From IMG/VR virus record IMGVR_UViG_3300031673_000026, positions 1-64,000 of that record: 64,000 nt of DNA, one strand, 5' to 3'. The notes under the pieces are model-generated. The model saw only the letters and a program-made list of their open reading frames with translations, made no database searches and had not been told where the DNA came from. Origin of the DNA: a virus. The first letter of the stretch is position 1, and each line of letters opens with the position of its first letter. The translations under genes and the position numbers were made by a program. Of this stretch, positions 24,299-32,090 are shown in pieces.

Positions 24299-25266
24299 AA
24301 CGCGGAATGATCCCCACTTCCCTGGCGATAGGTGCCACGGCGATAAGCCTCTATGCCGGGTGGGGATTTTACATTAATTATGTCGCCTGGGAAACCGCCG
24401 CTCTAATCGTTGTAGTTCTGGAGTCCGGGCGGCTTTCTACCGGGTACTATTGCATATACCGTAAGAAGCGGCCGCTTTGGTTCGCATATGCCATTATCGC
24501 CCTTATGTGTGCAGTTCCAGCCTGGGTCTCAATAACCGCTGAGATGATACACGCGGAGCGGGAAGCTAACCGGCAATATGAGCCCGCCATCTATAGCATT
24601 AAGCGGGCGGCGGTGAAATTCTACAGCGAAGAAATAGCGACGTTACAGCGGGAATTAGCGGAAGCGGAGCAGGGCAAAGGGGATGCAATCGCTGGGGTAG
24701 AAAGGAATAGCGGGAACCGATACGAGCGAAGCTGGAAAGGAAAATCGAAGCGATACTCGGCAGCGGCGGAGCGGATAAAAAGCGAAATTGCAGCGGTGCA
24801 GAGTAAGAGCGCCGCGGCGACAAGCCATATCCCGGATAACCCCCGGGAATGGTGCGAGATTAACTCCGCCCGGTACGGGGTAACAGTAGGCCTGCCGATC
24901 AATAAGACCTCGGTTGTATCATCCGTGATAATTGATATCATTGGTGTACCGGAACGGACAGTTAAGGCGATACTCGCCGGGTGCCTGGTAGGCGTCGTGG
25001 AACTTTGTATAATTTTGTTTTCTTTTCTGGCTAACGGGAAGAAGGAAGAAGGGAGCGGGCCGGTAGCGGAAAAGAGCGAAGCGGTAGCGGAAAATGGCGG
25101 GCCGGTAGCGGACAAACTTAAAGGTATGCGACCCGGTAAAAAGGAAGATTTTCTCTATTACTGCGACAGGCATAAGGTAGGGACCAACAATGCAAAAGTA
25201 TACAACGGGCATTGCAGCAAGGACGCCCGGGAAGATAAAGAAATAAAGAAAAAGGAGGAAAAATGA
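24295..25266 (+). CDS. Multi-pass membrane protein with central coiled coil
   Basis: A 323-residue protein with three N-terminal hydrophobic helices (about 7-27, 34-50, 61-81), a long Glu/Arg coiled coil (95-175), and a further hydrophobic stretch (about 205-250). A degenerate repeat 'GPVAEKSEAVAENGGPVADK' (about 258-277) precedes a charged tail. This resembles phage and plasmid DUF-type membrane sensors in layout only. Function unknown. Confidence 0.6.
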   Translation: MKRGMIPTSLAIGATAISLYAGWGFYINYVAWETAALIVVVLESGRLSTGYYCIYRKKRPLWFAYAIIALMCAVPAWVSITAEMIHAEREANRQYEPAIYSIKRAAVKFYSEEIATLQRELAEAEQGKGDAIAGVERNSGNRYERSWKGKSKRYSAAAERIKSEIAAVQSKSAAATSHIPDNPREWCEINSARYGVTVGLPINKTSVVSSVIIDIIGVPERTVKAILAGCLVGVVELCIILFSFLANGKKEEGSGPVAEKSEAVAENGGPVADKLKGMRPGKKEDFLYYCDRHKVGTNNAKVYNGHCSKDAREDKEIKKKEEK

Positions 25267-25466
25267 ATCTCACGGAAATCACAAGTATAGTGAACAGGGC
25301 GATAGTCATCATAATCGACCTAATAGACGAAGATGATTGTTACTTCGATCATCACGGCTATTGCCAGGCCCACGGATGGCCCGATAAAGGCTTCACCTGC
25401 CCACATGCACGAGGCAAAATGCTACTGAAAGAACTAAAGGAGGATTACGGTGAAAACAAATTATGA
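25263..25466 (+). CDS. Small His/Cys protein
   Basis: A 67-residue protein with 'DHHGYCQAHGWPDKGFTCPHARGKMLL', given here as Cys/His positions 27-50 (C-x5-HH... pattern): His, Cys, His, Cys, His in close order. This motif occurs in small phage proteins of unknown role and could bind zinc. Start coupled to the membrane protein gene. Confidence 0.55.
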   Translation: MNLTEITSIVNRAIVIIIDLIDEDDCYFDHHGYCQAHGWPDKGFTCPHARGKMLLKELKEDYGENKL

Positions 25467-26067
25467 CAAGGAGGTGCAGCCCGGAAGAGATCGGGACAAG
25501 TATGGCATCAGCGTGCCGTCAACGATTGCGAAGCAAGACGTAAAGGCGGTGGCAGTAGAGATAGCTGCGGTTCTTTTGCGATACGGAAACGATGGGTGGC
25601 ACGTTGCCACCGATAAGGAGATTCTAAAAAAGCATACGAGTGCTAACGAAATATGGGTTGAAAAAATACAGGCATGGGAATACTGGTGTGGCGTCCCCGT
25701 TGAAAAGTGGGTAGAAAAGAAAGAAATAAGGGAGGCTAAAGAGAAGACATACAAGGTAATACGTCACCAGGATACGGGCATACTGGAATCGGTATCGGGT
25801 CACAGGTACGGCCGCGTAAATTACCAAGTCGGAAAATTTGTTACGGCTCCCGAAGAAAATAGGGAAATCGGACACCACCTTCTTGCATTCAATAGTCTGG
25901 AGTCCGCCACAAAATTCATGAAAGGCGGCTATTGCCTGGAATTGTGGGAGTGCGAAGTTTCAGAGCCGTTACTTCCGCTTTTTGGATTGCCCTTCGGGAG
26001 CTTCCCGTGGCAAAATGGCACTATCCATGCCGAGAAAGTGAAATTAATAAAAAAATTATATAGTTGA
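25450..26067 (+). CDS. Protein of unknown function
   Basis: A 205-residue soluble protein; GTG at 25450 has AAAGGAGG six bases upstream. Its last bases contain the -35 of the promoter at 26064. No domain recognised. Confidence 0.58.
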   Translation: MKTNYDKEVQPGRDRDKYGISVPSTIAKQDVKAVAVEIAAVLLRYGNDGWHVATDKEILKKHTSANEIWVEKIQAWEYWCGVPVEKWVEKKEIREAKEKTYKVIRHQDTGILESVSGHRYGRVNYQVGKFVTAPEENREIGHHLLAFNSLESATKFMKGGYCLELWECEVSEPLLPLFGLPFGSFPWQNGTIHAEKVKLIKKLYS

Positions 26068-26092
26068 AAATATCAAAAATATATACTATATA
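26064..26092 (+). promoter_or_regulatory. Probable promoter of the recombination operon
   Basis: TTGAAA (26064-26069), 17-base spacer, TATATA (26087-26092), in a very AT-rich stretch (26066-26110). A short leader with AGGAGG leads to the ATG at 26118. The AT-richness makes the -10 placement less certain. Confidence 0.5.
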
Positions 26093-26117
26093 TAATATAT
26101 ATCAAATAGGAGGTATA

Positions 26118-26297
26118 ATGAAAAAAAGTAACAGTATTTACGTCACGTTAAGTGGCAAAGACGGCGCCGCGTTATTAAGGATAATCGATACATGGGCAAT
26201 CAAAAAAAAATGGTCAAGAGCGCAAGTGGCACGGGAACTAATGACGGCCGGAGTTGCCGCCTTTACCAGGACAGAAAATGAAACCAAAACAGCATAA
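26118..26297 (+). CDS. Small ribbon-helix-helix-like DNA-binding protein
   Basis: A 59-residue protein: N-terminal strand 'SIYVTLSGKDGA', helix 'ALLRIIDTWAIKKK' and helix 'SRAQVARELMTAGVAAF', the usual strand-helix-helix order of RHH repressors. As first gene of its operon it may regulate the promoter just upstream. Assigned from pattern only. Confidence 0.6.
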   Translation: MKKSNSIYVTLSGKDGAALLRIIDTWAIKKKWSRAQVARELMTAGVAAFTRTENETKTA

Positions 26298-26409
26298 CCA
26301 ATCTGATGCCGCAGGTAACAACTCATGGTTCCTGCAATTAAGGGAAGACATATCGCAGGCGGAGAAGGACAACGAAATTAAAGAAAAAAAGGATAAGAAA
26401 AATGACTAA
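26278..26409 (+). CDS. 43-residue charged protein
   Basis: A small frame from ATG 26278, overlapping the RHH gene by 20 bases and the next start by 8. It is Gln/Asn-rich at first, then almost purely Lys/Glu/Asp ('EIKEKKDKKND'). It fills what would otherwise be a 100-base gap in a gapless operon. Confidence 0.4.
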   Translation: MKPKQHNQSDAAGNNSWFLQLREDISQAEKDNEIKEKKDKKND

Positions 26410-26719
26410 AACAAAAATTAAGGCTGGGTACAAAGATGAATATCTCGTCATTAAAGGCGACGGGAACCCATCGGACCCGGAAGCATGGTTTTGGGTGGCG
26501 AGGATTGATACAGGCGGAGACCCACACGCCCTGGAAGCATTTCAGCATTACGCATATGGGATAAGTGAAATAGACCCACAGGCATCATTAGAAATGCTCA
26601 TGGTATACAGGTTGATAAAAATGGGTTACGCCAAAAAAAGTATCGAAGACATGATGAGAAATTTCAGCTATGACATTGAAAGGTTAGATGAAAGGATGGG
26701 CGGCGAGGGTAAAAAATGA
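26402..26719 (+). CDS. Small protein of unknown function
   Basis: A 105-residue protein ('EAWFWVARIDTGGD'), coupled to neighbours by overlaps at both ends. Helical second half. Function unknown. Confidence 0.55.
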   Translation: MTKTKIKAGYKDEYLVIKGDGNPSDPEAWFWVARIDTGGDPHALEAFQHYAYGISEIDPQASLEMLMVYRLIKMGYAKKSIEDMMRNFSYDIERLDERMGGEGKK

Positions 26720-26952
26720 AACCGGCGGAGCTTGAAAAAATCAAAGAAACCAGGGAAAGCCTATTAGTATTCCTTGACGGCGTTTTCATCGATGGCTTCC
26801 TGCGCCTGGACGAACCAGGGTGGGGAAGCAGTGGCATGGAGTTTGACGGCAGTGACCCGGAACACTTACAGAAACTATACGAAAGAATAGAGAGTTTCTA
26901 TGCGACCAGGACACCCCTGTACATCAGGGGACAAGAAAAGGAGGAAAAATGA
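26716..26952 (+). CDS. Small protein of unknown function
   Basis: A 78-residue acidic protein with 'VFIDGFLRLDEPGWGSSG' in the middle. 4-base overlaps on both sides. Function unknown. Confidence 0.52.
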   Translation: MKPAELEKIKETRESLLVFLDGVFIDGFLRLDEPGWGSSGMEFDGSDPEHLQKLYERIESFYATRTPLYIRGQEKEEK

Positions 26953-27230
26953 GGCAAAACGCAGTTAGTATTAAAGAGGTAAAGGAGCTCATGGGAATAG
27001 CATGTGGGCTCGGAATCGAAGTTATTTACAGCGAAAAAAAGTTAGACCGGTGCTACCTCGGAAGTAGTGAATCCGTAATAATCAATGTAGACAGTAGGTT
27101 GCCTGAAATTTACAACGACCTGTATGAAAAAATTGAAGCGGCCGGGGGCAACCCACTGGAAGACCAAAACGGTTCGCTTTATGGATATTGGTTACTATTG
27201 AAAGAAGAAGAAAAAGAGGAGGAAAAATGA
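26949..27230 (+). CDS. Small protein upstream of RecT
   Basis: A 93-residue protein ending in a Glu/Lys run. It overlaps the RecT start by 4 bases, so is made with it. Function unknown. Confidence 0.55.
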   Translation: MRQNAVSIKEVKELMGIACGLGIEVIYSEKKLDRCYLGSSESVIINVDSRLPEIYNDLYEKIEAAGGNPLEDQNGSLYGYWLLLKEEEKEEEK

Positions 27231-28030
27231 CAAAAACTAAGAATGCAGTGGTGAAAGCCACAGAAAACGGAGATAACGGAAACGGAATACTTCCGATGTG
27301 GCAGGCCGATTTTCTAGCCAAAACACGGAAGCTGTTCGCCCCGACCCTAAGTGAAACCGAATTCCTGTTCTTCGTGTCTTTGGGAAAGAAATACGGAGCG
27401 GACCCAAGGGCCGGGGAAATATGGCCGGTCAAGTATGGCGATGCTCCAGCCGCTATATTTCTGGGGAAAAACTTCTACCTCAAAAAGGCCCAAGAGCAAC
27501 CGGACTACAATGGGCATAGGTCGGCATGCGTATACGAGAACGATATATACAAGCCAGCCTTTGACGGCACCGGCAAGATAACAATGATTCACGAACCCGC
27601 AAGAAAGAAAGATCGTGGCAAATTGGAGTCGGCTTACTGCATTGTACACAGAAAGGGAATAGACACCCCGTTTTTTGTTACGGTTGACATCGATGAGTGT
27701 AATAAGGACGCGAAAGGAAACCCGAAAGGGGCAAAGTGGAAAACAGAACCCGCGGTAATGTTAGAAAAAGTAGCATTGTCGCGGTGCCTGCGACTTGCAT
27801 TCTATAGCTATTTCAAAGGAACATATGCTGGAGAAGAGCAATCGATAATCGAGGCATCCGCCGGCGAAGAACCCAGCGAATTTGCGGAAAACGGAACCAA
27901 CTACCCCGACGAACCCCCTGCAATAGAAGAAGAGCATGAAGAAATCATTGAAACGGAAGTAGAAGAGGTGTCGCAGCCGGTTGAGTCGCAAGCAAAACCA
28001 CCAGCCAATGGTAACGGGAAACTGTTCTAA
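27227..28030 (+). CDS. recT: RecT/Bet family single-strand annealing protein
   Basis: A 267-residue annealase. Family features: 'LSETEFLFFVSLGKKYGADPRAGEIWPVKYG', here residues about 40-70 (the L-x-F---G---L-P---EIY-like block), Gly/Lys-rich 'KNFYLKKAQEQPDY', and 'EPAVMLEKVALSRCLRLAF', the Bet/RecT helix that binds DNA. The C-terminus is a long acidic tail, common in these proteins. ATG at 27227 with GAGGAGG. Works with the nuclease encoded next in phage recombination and replication. Confidence 0.88.
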   Translation: MTKTKNAVVKATENGDNGNGILPMWQADFLAKTRKLFAPTLSETEFLFFVSLGKKYGADPRAGEIWPVKYGDAPAAIFLGKNFYLKKAQEQPDYNGHRSACVYENDIYKPAFDGTGKITMIHEPARKKDRGKLESAYCIVHRKGIDTPFFVTVDIDECNKDAKGNPKGAKWKTEPAVMLEKVALSRCLRLAFYSYFKGTYAGEEQSIIEASAGEEPSEFAENGTNYPDEPPAIEEEHEEIIETEVEEVSQPVESQAKPPANGNGKLF

Positions 28031-28040
28031 AGGTACTATA

Positions 28041-28625
28041 ATGATAATCTACGACTGGAAAACCGGAGCGGAAAACAAGAAGCGCGACCACCTACAGCTA
28101 TGTGCTTACGCGAAGCTGTGTAGCGTCAACCCCTCACTCTGCACACCCGGACTGGAGTTCAGCAAAGAAGAGCATATGTATACCTTTAACGGCAATACCC
28201 TTTCGAGCGTTAGCGCGCTACTCGATCAATTCTATGGCAACCAGTTCTATAAGGATGATTCAGCCGCGAAGCGTGGCACGTTTGTCCACAGCCTATGCCA
28301 ACAGTACGTTGAGCACGGGGCTATTAACTGGCGGGTCATATCGACCAAGTACCCGGAAATCTTGCCCTATATGGAAGCCTTCCGCGACTTCTACGATGCT
28401 GAAAATATCAAGGAAAAAAACGCTGTCTGCGAGGTAATGTTGGGCTCTTTTTCCCTGGGAATTGCCGGTAGAATCGACATGATCGTGAAGGACGCGACCC
28501 CGGTCAAGGCTTTTAATGTTTATCTTAAGTCAACCGGGAAGTACCGTCTTATCAACAGGGCGTTAAACAAGAGTGATTGGAACAGGTTTCTATCATACAT
28601 TAACGTTTACAACGATATGAAATAG
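28041..28625 (+). CDS. PD-(D/E)XK exonuclease with rearranged motifs
   Basis: A 194-residue protein partnered with RecT. Residues 2-27 carry the D-x-KTG and QL-x-AYA motifs (Asp5, Lys7, 'LQLCAYAKL') that normally come last in RecB/Cas4-like phage nucleases. Residues 40-150 then show the usual N-terminal half ('LSSVSALLDQF', 'RGTFVHSLCQQYVEHG', 'GRIDMI'). Where the last motifs should recur there is only 'VYLKSTGK' and 'FLSYINVYN', lacking the first Asp and Gln. So the functional motif may have moved to the front. Start at 28041, AAAGG upstream. Confidence 0.7.
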   Translation: MIIYDWKTGAENKKRDHLQLCAYAKLCSVNPSLCTPGLEFSKEEHMYTFNGNTLSSVSALLDQFYGNQFYKDDSAAKRGTFVHSLCQQYVEHGAINWRVISTKYPEILPYMEAFRDFYDAENIKEKNAVCEVMLGSFSLGIAGRIDMIVKDATPVKAFNVYLKSTGKYRLINRALNKSDWNRFLSYINVYNDMK

Positions 28626-28633
28626 GAGGATTT

Positions 28634-28867
28634 ATGAGCAGCGTTATACACAAGAAGTCAATTAGCTCCCTGCGTGCCCTTGAGATAGCCGCTATCAACA
28701 GGAAGGCCGTCGTGTGCGTCGTAGGGACTTATTGCAGCAAGCCATTACCGGCAGCCTTTGTTATACAGTTCCAGGGGTCGGCAATACTCAGGATGATAAA
28801 GGAAGGACTATATTTATATGAAAAAATTGGAGGAAAAAATGAAGGAAAATGGTATAGTTATCAATAA
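28634..28867 (+). CDS. Small protein of unknown function
   Basis: A 77-residue basic protein, ATG at 28634 after TAGGAGG. Its last 29 bases overlap the next gene. 'RALEIAAINRKAVVCVVGTY' is moderately hydrophobic. Function unknown. Confidence 0.5.
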   Translation: MSSVIHKKSISSLRALEIAAINRKAVVCVVGTYCSKPLPAAFVIQFQGSAILRMIKEGLYLYEKIGGKNEGKWYSYQ

Positions 28868-29609
28868 AAGCAGCCTGGCGCCTTTCGACGACGTAAAGAC
28901 GCTGACTGCGCGGATTGAAAACGAAATACTCAAGATCAGAGAGGTGCAAGAAGCTATCAGCGAACTGCAAACTGAGTATGAAAAAGCGGGAAGCCTTAAG
29001 ATTATTTCGGAGAAGGATTACGCGGCAGCCGGAGCGTCACTAACAGTGATATCTAACAACATAAAGCGGCTAAGGGACGGGATAAAAGTAACCCCATCCG
29101 GCAACAGGATGAAAGAACTAAAGTCAGCCCTGCATGCTTTACACAAGGGTGTCAAGGCCATCGAAGACGATCTGATATCCAAGGGTATCAAGGCGGAAAT
29201 CATTCTAAAAGAAAAATCCCGCGCCTACCTTAACGAGCAGCAGCGAAAACAGGACCTCCTGGAAGCGGAAGCATTAGCGAAAGCTGAAAAAAAGCGGGCA
29301 GAGTTGTTCAAAAAAGCGGAAGTGGCCAAACGAGACCAAACAAGAGAGCGGCTAATAGAGGAAGCGAGGCAGACGGTAGCGGCGACACCCGATGTTATGC
29401 CCAACAAAACAGATGGCATCAAAAAGGTAAAGGTATGGAATGCCGATATAACTGATAAACGGACGCTAATATTGTGGTTGCTTGACAACCGCCTTACAGG
29501 GTTCGTGACGATAAAAGAAAGTGACATTAGCCAGCACGCAAAAGACAATAATTTAGAAATAATTCCAGGGGTGAAAATTACCACATCCTGGGATGTCTAC
29601 AGGAAGTAA
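28839..29609 (+). CDS. RecT-associated coiled-coil phage protein
   Basis: A 256-residue protein: coiled coil over about 20-190, then a compact C-terminal domain ('LILWLLDNRLTGFVTIKESD' and 'IIPGVKI'). That domain is the usual ending of DUF1351-like proteins encoded beside recT in many phages. ATG at 28839 (GGAGG upstream) is preferred over one at 28818. Probably acts in the same recombination/replication pathway. Confidence 0.65.
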   Translation: MKENGIVINKSSLAPFDDVKTLTARIENEILKIREVQEAISELQTEYEKAGSLKIISEKDYAAAGASLTVISNNIKRLRDGIKVTPSGNRMKELKSALHALHKGVKAIEDDLISKGIKAEIILKEKSRAYLNEQQRKQDLLEAEALAKAEKKRAELFKKAEVAKRDQTRERLIEEARQTVAATPDVMPNKTDGIKKVKVWNADITDKRTLILWLLDNRLTGFVTIKESDISQHAKDNNLEIIPGVKITTSWDVYRK

Positions 29610-29614
29610 AGACC

Positions 29615-29734
29615 ATGACTGCGACCGAGCTCCTAAGAATGCGTTTCCAGGAAATCCTGAAATACATTAACGATCTTGAAAAGGAGCTCGCGTCGCGGGC
29701 TGTGGAAGAGCTGGAAATAACTTATACTGACTGA
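29615..29734 (+). CDS. 39-residue helical miniprotein
   Basis: An open frame from ATG 29615, five bases after the coiled-coil gene. 'LLRMRFQEILKYINDLEKEL' reads as one amphipathic helix. No good ribosome binding site, so it depends on coupling to the gene before. Moderate support. Confidence 0.4.
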   Translation: MTATELLRMRFQEILKYINDLEKELASRAVEELEITYTD

Positions 29735-29759
29735 GATTAACGAAAAAAAGGAGAAAAAT

Positions 29760-29909
29760 ATGAAACATTTAAATTTTAGAAAAGTAACGATTGCCAACCT
29801 TAACCGCTTGTATACCCCTGGGTATGATGATGAAACCAGAAGAACAGATTGCGGGTCCTATTGTGTTTGTCAGGAAGGCGATATCACCGATACCTATGGT
29901 GACAGGTAG
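29760..29909 (+). CDS. 49-residue protein
   Basis: ATG at 29760 with AAGGAG upstream. 'YDDETRRTDCGSYCVCQEGD' has three Cys near the end. The gene is followed by a GC-rich hairpin. Function unknown. Confidence 0.5.
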   Translation: MKHLNFRKVTIANLNRLYTPGYDDETRRTDCGSYCVCQEGDITDTYGDR

Positions 29910-29922
29910 ACTTATTGTGGTC

Positions 29923-29941
29923 GCGGCCCCCATAGGGCCGC
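29923..29941 (+). promoter_or_regulatory. GC-rich intercistronic hairpin
   Basis: GCGGCCC, five-base loop, GGGCCGC: a perfect 7-pair GC stem between 29909 and the next gene. The following bases lack a T run, so termination is unlikely; a pause, processing or stability site is more plausible. Confidence 0.5.
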
Positions 29942-29974
29942 ACCTATCAGTATAAACATAAAAACGGAGAAAAA

Positions 29975-30400
29975 ATGAATATTCCACGCTTACTTGAAAG
30001 ATACTGGTTGCCGCACCTGGTCGGAATTAGCCAGGTAATTAGATTCGACGATGATCGTGTTGAAAGAAATATCGGCGACCCGGTGAAATTAATCGGGCTA
30101 AATCCGAAGCTTTGTCGTTGCTGCAACGAAGGCGAGCCGTGCTTAGATTACGATGTCCTTCAATGGGAAAAAAATATGCTAATCGTAACGACCGCGACGA
30201 AATGCTTGCTTTGCAATATGCAGGGAAGCGACTCGTTTGCAATTCACTTTTGTGAGAATTGCCATGCACCAATCGAACCCAGGGGTAAGAAATTTATGTA
30301 TAGTAGTCAATATCGAGAGCTTGACGATATGGAAGTATGCGAAAAATGCTTCGATGATTTAGGCGGGGAAGAAGCAACGGGAAGTATTTTTGGTAAATAA
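29975..30400 (+). CDS. Zinc-ribbon protein
   Basis: A 141-residue protein with three CxxC-type pairs: 'LCRCCNEGEPC', 'KCLLCN', 'CENCHAP' and a final 'VCEKCFDD'. The last two form a FYVE/ribbon-like Zn site. ACGGAG precedes the ATG. Function unknown. Confidence 0.58.
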   Translation: MNIPRLLERYWLPHLVGISQVIRFDDDRVERNIGDPVKLIGLNPKLCRCCNEGEPCLDYDVLQWEKNMLIVTTATKCLLCNMQGSDSFAIHFCENCHAPIEPRGKKFMYSSQYRELDDMEVCEKCFDDLGGEEATGSIFGK

Positions 30401-30426
30401 AGTTAAAAAATATATAGGAGGAAAAC

Positions 30427-30552
30427 ATGGCACACGACGATATACCAGAAGACGACTACCAAAGTTTCCCCTGCAACTGTGGCGGGGAAATAAAGAAAAA
30501 TGCGTACGGGTATTGGGAATGCGATACTTGCGATTTTCGCAAGGAAGTGTAA
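30427..30552 (+). CDS. 41-residue zinc-ribbon miniprotein
   Basis: ATG at 30427 with AGGAGG upstream. 'CNCGGEIKKNAYGYWECDTC' is a complete minimal zinc ribbon (C-x-C, then C-x2-C about 15 residues later). The stop is one base before the next ATG. Confidence 0.6.
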   Translation: MAHDDIPEDDYQSFPCNCGGEIKKNAYGYWECDTCDFRKEV

Positions 30553-30553
30553 T

Positions 30554-30877
30554 ATGCCCATGACATACGATGAAGCATTTGAATTTTTCGATAAGCACTA
30601 TAGGGGCGAATGGCACTTCCCTTACCCAATAAAGAAGTGCGGAGGTGGCTGGAGCATGCTTTGCCACTCTAAAGAAAATCTATCAACATACGACAACAAC
30701 AACCTGACAAGGCTTGTTCTTAGGGCACATCACGAGGCTTACCGGTTACACATTGAAAGCGCGGGAAATAAGATGAAAATTGTTATCTACAAGCGCGTCA
30801 GGGACCCGGAGGAGAGGTATTACAGAAGGCACCCGTCGATAGAAGAGGCGATTGAACACTGGCTGGAGTGCGGATAA
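30554..30877 (+). CDS. Protein of unknown function
   Basis: A 107-residue protein, ATG at 30554 directly after the previous stop. Mixed alpha/beta ('MKIVIYKRVRDPEERYYRRH'). Function unknown. Confidence 0.55.
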   Translation: MPMTYDEAFEFFDKHYRGEWHFPYPIKKCGGGWSMLCHSKENLSTYDNNNLTRLVLRAHHEAYRLHIESAGNKMKIVIYKRVRDPEERYYRRHPSIEEAIEHWLECG

Positions 30878-30878
30878 T

Positions 30879-31157
30879 ATGAAACGCAGTGAAAGAAAGC
30901 TCATGAATAGAATCGCAAAAATAGGTGACCTAAAAGAAGAAATAGAAGGCTTCCTTTGGAAAACCAATTATGACTTATGGAAAATATTAGATGATAACGA
31001 CCTGTATGTTCCTAACATTTATGAATACAGGGTTGACTTTAACAGCATGGTTGTGTATTTTGTGGATGTAGGAAGCGGCGATGTAGTAACCAATAAGTAC
31101 GGTGAAAGATTCGAGATCGATATATTGGGAATGTTAATGAAAAAATACGGAGGATGA
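30879..31157 (+). CDS. Protein of unknown function
   Basis: A 92-residue protein starting at 30879, immediately after the previous stop. Helical start rich in Lys/Arg, then 'YRVDFNSMVVYFVDVGSGD'. Function unknown. Confidence 0.55.
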   Translation: MKRSERKLMNRIAKIGDLKEEIEGFLWKTNYDLWKILDDNDLYVPNIYEYRVDFNSMVVYFVDVGSGDVVTNKYGERFEIDILGMLMKKYGG

Positions 31158-31158
31158 C

Positions 31159-31395
31159 ATGAAGTATATACTGACAGAAAAAGAGTTAAGGCGATATGAA
31201 AAAAGGATTGAGGAAAAGCAAAGCATAATTAACGGCCTATGTCAGCGCGTCTGCGATAGCGAGCCAATCAGCATAGAGGGCTGTTATAAAAACACCTGGG
31301 GATGTATCTATAGTAGCGACCATAAAAACGAATGGTACTGCGATGAATGCCCTGTCCTAAATATATGCGGGAAGATAAAACATTTTTCAAAATAA
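31159..31395 (+). CDS. Cys-rich protein, last gene before the structured RNA
   Basis: A 78-residue protein: N-terminal charged helix, then seven Cys ('CQRVC', 'GCYKNTWGC', 'CDECPVLNIC'), probably two metal sites. GGAGG lies five bases upstream of the ATG. Its stop lies three bases before the -35 box at 31399. Confidence 0.58.
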   Translation: MKYILTEKELRRYEKRIEEKQSIINGLCQRVCDSEPISIEGCYKNTWGCIYSSDHKNEWYCDECPVLNICGKIKHFSK

Positions 31396-31398
31396 AAG

Positions 31399-31427
31399 TT
31401 GAAAAAATAGCAAAAATGTATTATAAT
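31399..31427 (+). promoter_or_regulatory. Promoter of the structured RNA (leaderless class, L2)
   Basis: TTGAAA (31399-31404), 17-base spacer, consensus TATAAT (31422-31427), then six bases and an ATG at 31434. This is the best -10 in the window, with the same 35-base geometry as the other L promoters. Confidence 0.85.
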
Positions 31428-31444
31428 AGTAATATGAAAAACAA

Positions 31445-31533
31445 AATGATTGTCCAGGCAAATGCACTTATAAAATTCACGGATTCCCTCAGTTGCCGAT
31501 CTGGACAATCATTGCTGAGGGAGTCCCGTGAAT
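31445..31533 (+). promoter_or_regulatory. Mutually exclusive helices at the 5' end of the structured RNA
   Basis: Helix A pairs 31445-31457 with 31501-31513 (13 perfect pairs). Helix B pairs 31475-31492 with 31515-31533 (18 pairs, one bulged C and one G-U). The arms are interleaved A-B-A'-B', and only one base separates A' from B', too short to bridge a 13-pair helix. So the full helices should exclude each other, as in a switch. A 33-codon frame (31434-31535) spans exactly this segment. Confidence 0.75.
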
Positions 31534-32090
31534 AAGCAATCACTATCTTATGGCGTGGTTATTCCTTATGGAATAAGTTATCGGGTTCATGGCCGGGACG
31601 CAAGGTTATACCTTGCCCACGTCAACACCCAAAAAAAGAATAAGCAATCATACCATCTACAATCCAGAAATGGTCTCCCGGGAGGCGTAACATCAGACCT
31701 ATTGCTGTCCCGGCGGACACCGTTAGTGCGAAACGGCTGTAGCGGCTTATTATTCTTACGTCTTCCAATAGGGGGCGTAGGGTTGCACTCTCAGGCCCGT
31801 ACAAGTTACGATGTGGATGGTTACTTAAAGGAAGAGGCGGTAACGTCGAGACGACAGGTTGCAGGCTTGGCAACCTGCAACGGTCGGAGTAGGCACGTTT
31901 TAAGAAAGCCAATCGTAGTGCAGTTCTCTTTTCTCATTCCGGGGTGGAAGTCCCCGGGCTTCCTTTTAGTACTAATAATGGCGGAAGTTGTAGAATGCAT
32001 TTCCTTAGCCGTGCGCGTGCCAGGTGGCAGGCATGGTCAACGGCGACATCAAGTAAGGAGTGTTCCACGGCAGCAAGGGTGGTTCCCGGT

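Noticed and set aside
29923-29941. Intrinsic terminator
   Set aside because: The GC stem is not followed by a T run.
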